From assembly GCF_019428685.1 (NCBI RefSeq), contig NZ_CP080095.1:4712001-4776000 (forward strand): a DNA stretch of 64,000 bases, read 5' to 3'. Below are positions 60,074 to 64,000 of the stretch, piece by piece. Both the position numbers and the translations under genes were made by a program. The notes under the pieces are model-generated. The model had not been told where the DNA came from. It searched no databases and saw nothing but the letters and a program-made list of their open reading frames with translations. How positions within the stretch are numbered: the first letter of the stretch is position 1; each line of letters opens with the position of its first letter. The stretch is from Paraburkholderia edwinii. GTDB taxonomy: Bacteria; Pseudomonadota; Gammaproteobacteria; Burkholderiales; Burkholderiaceae.

Positions 60074-60454
60074 TCCGTTCTCCGATATTCATAAAGCCGC
60101 GCGCGCGGCAGTAAAACGACAAAGCAGCGAGTTTAACGCGGTGATATATCGCCCGCTTGACGGATAGCTTTCTGCCGAAGAAACGGCATACGCTGCGTCG
60201 ATCGTTACGGCATGCGTTCTCGCGGGCGCCGACATCGGCACCGCAGCGACACCCGATATCTTCCTCGCGCGTGAGACGAACCACGCGTCATGCGATACTC
60301 GACCTGTTCCGATTTGCCGATCGGCTGCCACGGCTAGCACCGCCGCCGCGGGCCTGCGCAGCAACCAGGCGCGGCTTTGCGCAGGAAAAGCCGGCGCGCA
60401 GCAGCCGACATCGCGCAAGCACCTCACCGTTCCGCACCAGACTTCGATCCTCAG
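60074..60454. other. Divergent intergenic region
   Basis: 381 bp between the hydrolase and ybiB starts. Open frames here are short or antisense and show no family resemblance. An AT-richer patch (GATATATC near 60143) could hold the hydrolase promoter. Nothing else is seen. Confidence 0.4.
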
Positions 60455-61447
60455 ATGAACGATTCCGCCGCTACCGAATTGTCCCCTTTCCCGTGCGCCC
60501 GCTTCATCAAGGAGATCGGGCGCGGACCGCACGGGGCCCGCGCGCTCGCGCCTGAAGATACGCAGGCGCTCTATGGCGCGATGCTCGACGGCCGCGTGTC
60601 GGAACTCGAACTCGGCGCCGTGCTGCTTGCTTACCGTCTGAAAGGCGAGACCCCCGAGGAACTGGCCGCGATGTATGCGGCCGCGCATGCATCGTTCGCG
60701 CCGATCCGTGTGACGCAAGATGCAGCGGGCGCCGTGTCCAACGTTTCAGCTGTTTCGATCCCGAGCTACAACGGCGCACGCAAGCAGCCGAACCTCGTGC
60801 CGCTGCTCGCGCTGCTCCTCGCGCGCGAGGGCGTGCCGGTGCTCGTGCATGGCGTGACCGAAGACCCGGGCCGCGTCACGAGCGCCGAAATTTTCGCTCA
60901 CCTGCAGATTGCCGCCGCGCAGACGCACAACGAGATCGAGGACGCACTCACCGCGCACCGCGTCGCCTTCGCGCCGATCGAGACGCTCGCGCCGAAGCTC
61001 GCGCGGCTGCTTGCGCTGCGCCGCCGGATGGGTGTGCGCAATTCGACGCATACGCTCGTGAAAATCCTCCAGCCGTTCGCGCAGCCCGGGCTGCGGCTCG
61101 TCAATTACACGCATCCGCCGTATCGCGAAAGTCTCACGGAGCTTTTCGTCACGCATCCGGACGTCGCCATGGGCGGCGCACTGCTCGCGCGCGGCACCGA
61201 AGGCGAAGCGGTCGCCGACACGCGCCGCCAGGTGCAGATCGACTGGCTGCACGACGGCCAGTGCGAGACGCTCGTCGCGCCGGAGCGCTCGTCGGCCGAC
61301 GCGCCGGCGGTCGATCTGCCCGAAGGACGCGACGCGCCGACCACCGCCGCGTGGATCGCCGACGTCCTGCGCGGCGCCGCGCCGGTGCCCACGGCAATTG
61401 CGCGTCAGGTCGAAGTGATCGCGGGTATCGCGAAGCAGGCTGCTTGA
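60455..61447 (+). CDS. ybiB: YbiB-like protein (TrpD2 fold), DNA-binding
   Basis: 330 aa homologue of anthranilate phosphoribosyltransferase. The N-terminal helical domain and the fold are kept (AVLLAYRLKGETPEELAAMY; VHGVTEDPGRVTSAEIF), but the PRPP-binding residues are lost; E. coli YbiB binds DNA and is LexA-regulated. MNDSAATELSPFPCARFIKE from ATG 60455 is the natural start (frame open from 60377). No LexA site is evident. Role unproven. Confidence 0.88.
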   Translation: MNDSAATELSPFPCARFIKEIGRGPHGARALAPEDTQALYGAMLDGRVSELELGAVLLAYRLKGETPEELAAMYAAAHASFAPIRVTQDAAGAVSNVSAVSIPSYNGARKQPNLVPLLALLLAREGVPVLVHGVTEDPGRVTSAEIFAHLQIAAAQTHNEIEDALTAHRVAFAPIETLAPKLARLLALRRRMGVRNSTHTLVKILQPFAQPGLRLVNYTHPPYRESLTELFVTHPDVAMGGALLARGTEGEAVADTRRQVQIDWLHDGQCETLVAPERSSADAPAVDLPEGRDAPTTAAWIADVLRGAAPVPTAIARQVEVIAGIAKQAA

Positions 61448-62009
61448 TTGGATTAGGCGCAGCGGGAGCCTCGGCCGCTCCCATGCAGCCATGCTGCCCG
61501 CTTGTCATGCTGCGATTCCCTGAATCGTCGGTTGACATCTCAGCGCCCGCTGACTTACATTCGCCAAATGTGTTCGAATCTGAACCCCCTCCGAATTACC
61601 ATCGGTCGCCTAGCGCGGCCCCTATCGCTACGTCTAGCGTAAGCCAGGCGTAGCGCCGCGTTGCCTAAGACTCCCGTCTAAAAGCTCCGCGGTCCTCCCA
61701 GCAGTTCCCCGTAGTGCCTGTTTCATCCCAACCGTAGTTCTTCACAACCTGAAGTCGTCTGTGCTCGCCCGAATACCGTTTCGACGAGTCGCGAGGGTCA
61801 AATGCACATTGCATGCGCTCTGTTGTCGAATGTTGCTGGCGTCACCATCGCCATCGCGTTCCCGACATCCCTGTTCGTCCGCGCCCGTTCGTTGCTGCCG
61901 CTAACGCCGGCGTCAACCGCGCACGCGCGGATCGTGCATCCGTGGCATCAGGCTAGCCGCCTGGCGCCGCAACCCACCGCATACGACTAAACGAACAAGG
62001 CCACCCATC
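61448..62009 (+). promoter_or_regulatory. Long leader region of leuA with hairpin and small open frame
   Basis: 562 bp with lower GC than its surroundings. A CGCTACG...CGTAGCG stem (61626-61655) is present, and a 62-codon frame (61802-61990) starts just after a GAGG and stops 19 bases before leuA. That frame is rich in Leu, Ile, Val and Ala in its first half (MHIACALLSNVAGVTIAIAF), which recalls leader peptides of branched-chain operons, though no clear attenuator terminator with T run follows. Confidence 0.35.
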
Positions 62010-63695
62010 ATGTTGAGCAACCCTGCCGAGAAGTACCGTCCCTTCCCCGCCGTCCGTTTGAACGGCCGTAAATGGCCGAGCCGCACGATCGAGCACGCGC
62101 CGGTCTGGATGAGCACCGACCTGCGCGACGGCAACCAGTCGCTGATCGAGCCGATGAGCATTCCGCAGAAGCTCGAATTCTTCGAGATGCTCGTGGCGAT
62201 CGGCTTCAAGGAAATCGAAGTCGGATTTCCGTCCGCATCGCAGACCGACTTCGATTTCATTCGCAAGCTGATCGACGAATCGCGCATTCCCGACGATGTG
62301 ACGATCGAAGTGCTCGTGCAGTCGCGCGAGGATCTGATCGCGCGCACGTTCGAGGCGCTCGAGGGCGCGCCGCGCGCGATCGTGCATCTGTACAACGCGA
62401 TCTGCCCATCGTTCCGCAAGATCGTGTTCAACCAGACGAAGGAGCAGGTGAAGGCGCTCGCCGTCGAGGGCACGCGGCTGATCCGCCAGTACGCCGACGC
62501 GCGGCCGCAGACGCACTGGACCTACCAGTACTCGCCCGAGACGTTCAGCATGACCGAGCTCGCGTTTGCGCGTGAAGTCTGCGACGCGGTCGCGCAGACC
62601 TGGCGTCCGACGCGCGAGCACAAGATGATCGTGAATCTGCCGGCCACCGTCGAAGCGGCGACGCCGAACGTCTACGCGGATCAGATCGAATGGATGGACC
62701 GCAATCTCGGCTACCGCGACAGCATCGTGCTCTCGGTGCATCCGCATAACGATCGCGGCACCGCGGTCGCAGCCGCGGAGCTCGCGTTGATGGCGGGCGC
62801 CGATCGCATCGAAGGGTGTCTGTTCGGCAATGGCGAGCGCACCGGCAACGTCGATCTCGTCACGCTCGCGCTGAACCTCTACACGCAGGGCATCGACCCG
62901 GGCCTCGATTTCTCCGATATCGACGCGGTGCGACGCGTGGTCGAGCGCTGCAACCAGATTGCCGTGCATCCGCGCCATCCGTATGCGGGTGACCTCGTCT
63001 ACACCGCGTTCTCAGGCTCGCATCAGGATGCGATCCGCAAGGGCTTTGCGCAGCAGGCGCCCGACGCGGTGTGGGAAGTGCCGTATCTGCCAATCGATCC
63101 GGCCGACGTCGGGCGCAGCTACGACGCGGTGATTCGCGTCAACAGCCAGTCGGGCAAAGGCGGCGCCACCTATCTGCTCGAGCGCGCGATGGGCTTCGCG
63201 CCGCCGCGGCGCGTGCAGATCGAGTTTAGCCACGCAGTGCAGGCGGTCGCGGATCAGTCGGGCGCCGAAGTCAGCGCGGAAGCGATTTGTGCGCTGTTTG
63301 CGCGCGAATATTTCGATGTCGCGGGGCCTGTGCGGCGTGTCGACGCGCAGAACGTGCATTGGGAGGGCAGTGCGATTCGCATCGGCGCGCCGGCAGCAGC
63401 AGCCGCAGAGGCCGCGGCGGCCGCCGGCGGTGCGCATGCCGCCTACGCGCGACGTATCGCCGGTGAAATCGCGACGGCCTCCGGGCGGCGCATCGAAATC
63501 ACGTCGTGCGAGACCGTGCGTGCGACCGGTGGCCGTGTCGCTGTCTTCGTCGGCTGCCGGGTCGGCGAGGACACGCTGCGGCACGGTGCTGCCATCGCCG
63601 CCGACGAGGCGACGGCAGTCATCGACGCGGTGGTCAGCGGCATCAACCGCTCTACCGCATGGCTGTCGCCCGAGCCGATCAGGGTTGCGGCCTGA
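62010..63695 (+). CDS. leuA: 2-isopropylmalate synthase, long form
   Basis: 561 aa. First committed step of leucine synthesis. Catalytic metal site in [15 protein letters not shown] and [35 protein letters not shown] in the barrel, and a C-terminal regulatory domain (about 430-561) for leucine feedback. The sequence belongs to the second form (as in actinobacteria) rather than the 514-aa form common in beta-proteobacteria. A poly-Ala stretch lies at residues 455-470. AAGG lies nine bases before the ATG. Confidence 0.96.
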   Translation: MLSNPAEKYRPFPAVRLNGRKWPSRTIEHAPVWMSTDLRDGNQSLIEPMSIPQKLEFFEMLVAIGFKEIEVGFPSASQTDFDFIRKLIDESRIPDDVTIEVLVQSREDLIARTFEALEGAPRAIVHLYNAICPSFRKIVFNQTKEQVKALAVEGTRLIRQYADARPQTHWTYQYSPETFSMTELAFAREVCDAVAQTWRPTREHKMIVNLPATVEAATPNVYADQIEWMDRNLGYRDSIVLSVHPHNDRGTAVAAAELALMAGADRIEGCLFGNGERTGNVDLVTLALNLYTQGIDPGLDFSDIDAVRRVVERCNQIAVHPRHPYAGDLVYTAFSGSHQDAIRKGFAQQAPDAVWEVPYLPIDPADVGRSYDAVIRVNSQSGKGGATYLLERAMGFAPPRRVQIEFSHAVQAVADQSGAEVSAEAICALFAREYFDVAGPVRRVDAQNVHWEGSAIRIGAPAAAAAEAAAAAGGAHAAYARRIAGEIATASGRRIEITSCETVRATGGRVAVFVGCRVGEDTLRHGAAIAADEATAVIDAVVSGINRSTAWLSPEPIRVAA

Positions 63696-63914
63696 CGTCG
63701 CCTGATGGCGAGCAAGGCTCAGAAGAAGCAAGGGGAAGTCGGAAGAAGGGAGAACGAGGCTAGGAGGCGAGCTAAAAGGCGGGCTGAAAAGCGTGACGCG
63801 GGCAGTTCTGATCGGATTGCTCGCGTGAACGGTTGGCTCAAAAGGCACGACCGGAACTGCAGTGACACCGTGAGCAAAGAAGTCGGCAATCGCAACGGGC
63901 AGACCAGCCCGTCG

Positions 63915-64000
63915 TCACTCGAGCGCGCAGCGCGTCGCCTGCCAGGCAATCAACCGCCACTGCCCTTCTTCCTGCGCCTGAATCGCGGTGTAAGCAATTG
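63915..64000 (-). CDS. C-terminal fragment of a probable NTF2-like (DUF4440/SgcJ-EcaC) protein, cut by the right edge
   Basis: The minus strand is open from the edge to a TGA at 63917-63915. The last 28 residues include TAIQAQEEGQWRLIAWQATR, which looks like the final two strands of an NTF2-like fold (small-molecule-binding or isomerase-like proteins). It converges with leuA. The remainder lies outside the window. The forward frame over the same stretch is very basic and less gene-like. Confidence 0.5.
   Translation of the reverse strand, partial: IAYTAIQAQEEGQWRLIAWQATRCALE

Noticed and set aside
63705..64000. Plus-strand open frame running off the right edge
   Set aside because: Very Lys/Arg-rich with no ribosome site or recognisable fold; the opposite strand has an NTF2-like C-terminus.

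Overview
The window is high-GC chromosomal DNA from a member of the Burkholderiaceae, most like Paraburkholderia, Caballeronia or Trinickia. The evidence is gene order: kdsD-kdsC-lptC-lptA-lptB-rpoN-hpf-ptsN-hprK-rapZ, mutM/mutY next to a TPR protein and lolB, ispE-tRNA-Gln-prs-rplY-pth, and coaD-rsmD beside ftsY. I see no insertion sequence, prophage, integrase, CRISPR array or rRNA.

Layout. 1-7.7 kb (accessory): an aquaporin, three tandem RcsB-like response regulators with no sensor kinase, an AT-rich control region of about 600 bp, an outer-membrane protein made of two homologous barrel halves, and an MFS transporter divergent from a LysR regulator. 7.9-13.4 kb: a compact operon for a ba3-type (B-family) terminal oxidase with subunits IIa, II and I and three multihaem c-type cytochromes (seven haem-c sites). 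13.6-19.9 kb: a mixed stretch with a bestrophin-like/DUF4239 membrane protein, a LysR/SDR divergent pair, a single-haem cytochrome, a BON-domain protein, another LysR regulator, and a sigma-like protein with a cysteine-rich linker. 20-26.3 kb: ssb, an MFS transporter, uvrA and an AI-2E family permease. 26.4-30.3 kb: a TonB-dependent siderophore receptor divergent from a PepSY membrane protein, with a near-identical Fur-like site in front of each. 30.3-35.7 kb (minus strand): purU, a NUDIX protein, a LysE exporter, apt and a Kef-type antiporter. 35.9-44.8 kb (plus strand): Kdo synthesis and LPS export, sigma-54, hibernation factor, nitrogen PTS, HPr kinase and RapZ. 44.9-56.7 kb: DNA repair (mutY, mutM), lipoprotein and isoprenoid genes, tRNA-Gln, PRPP synthetase, L25, Pth, HisC, ferredoxin, CoaD, RsmD. 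57-64 kb: ftsY, a maleylpyruvate isomerase/fumarylpyruvate hydrolase pair, YbiB, a long-form leuA with a structured 560-bp leader, and a gene cut by the right edge.

How the parts work together. Kdo-arabinose isomerase, Kdo-8-P phosphatase and LptCAB make and move LPS. RpoN, PtsN, HprK and RapZ form the usual proteobacterial nitrogen-PTS block. The oxidase operon looks self-sufficient for electron delivery because it carries its own cytochromes, but no dehydrogenase flavoprotein or cofactor-assembly gene sits beside it. No previously undescribed multi-gene system is proven here. The most unusual items are the three kinase-less RcsB paralogues beside the duplicated barrel gene, the seven-haem ba3 cluster, the CxC/CxxC sigma-like protein, an aquaporin with an altered selectivity filter, and a perfect dyad that contains both stop codons of two convergent genes.
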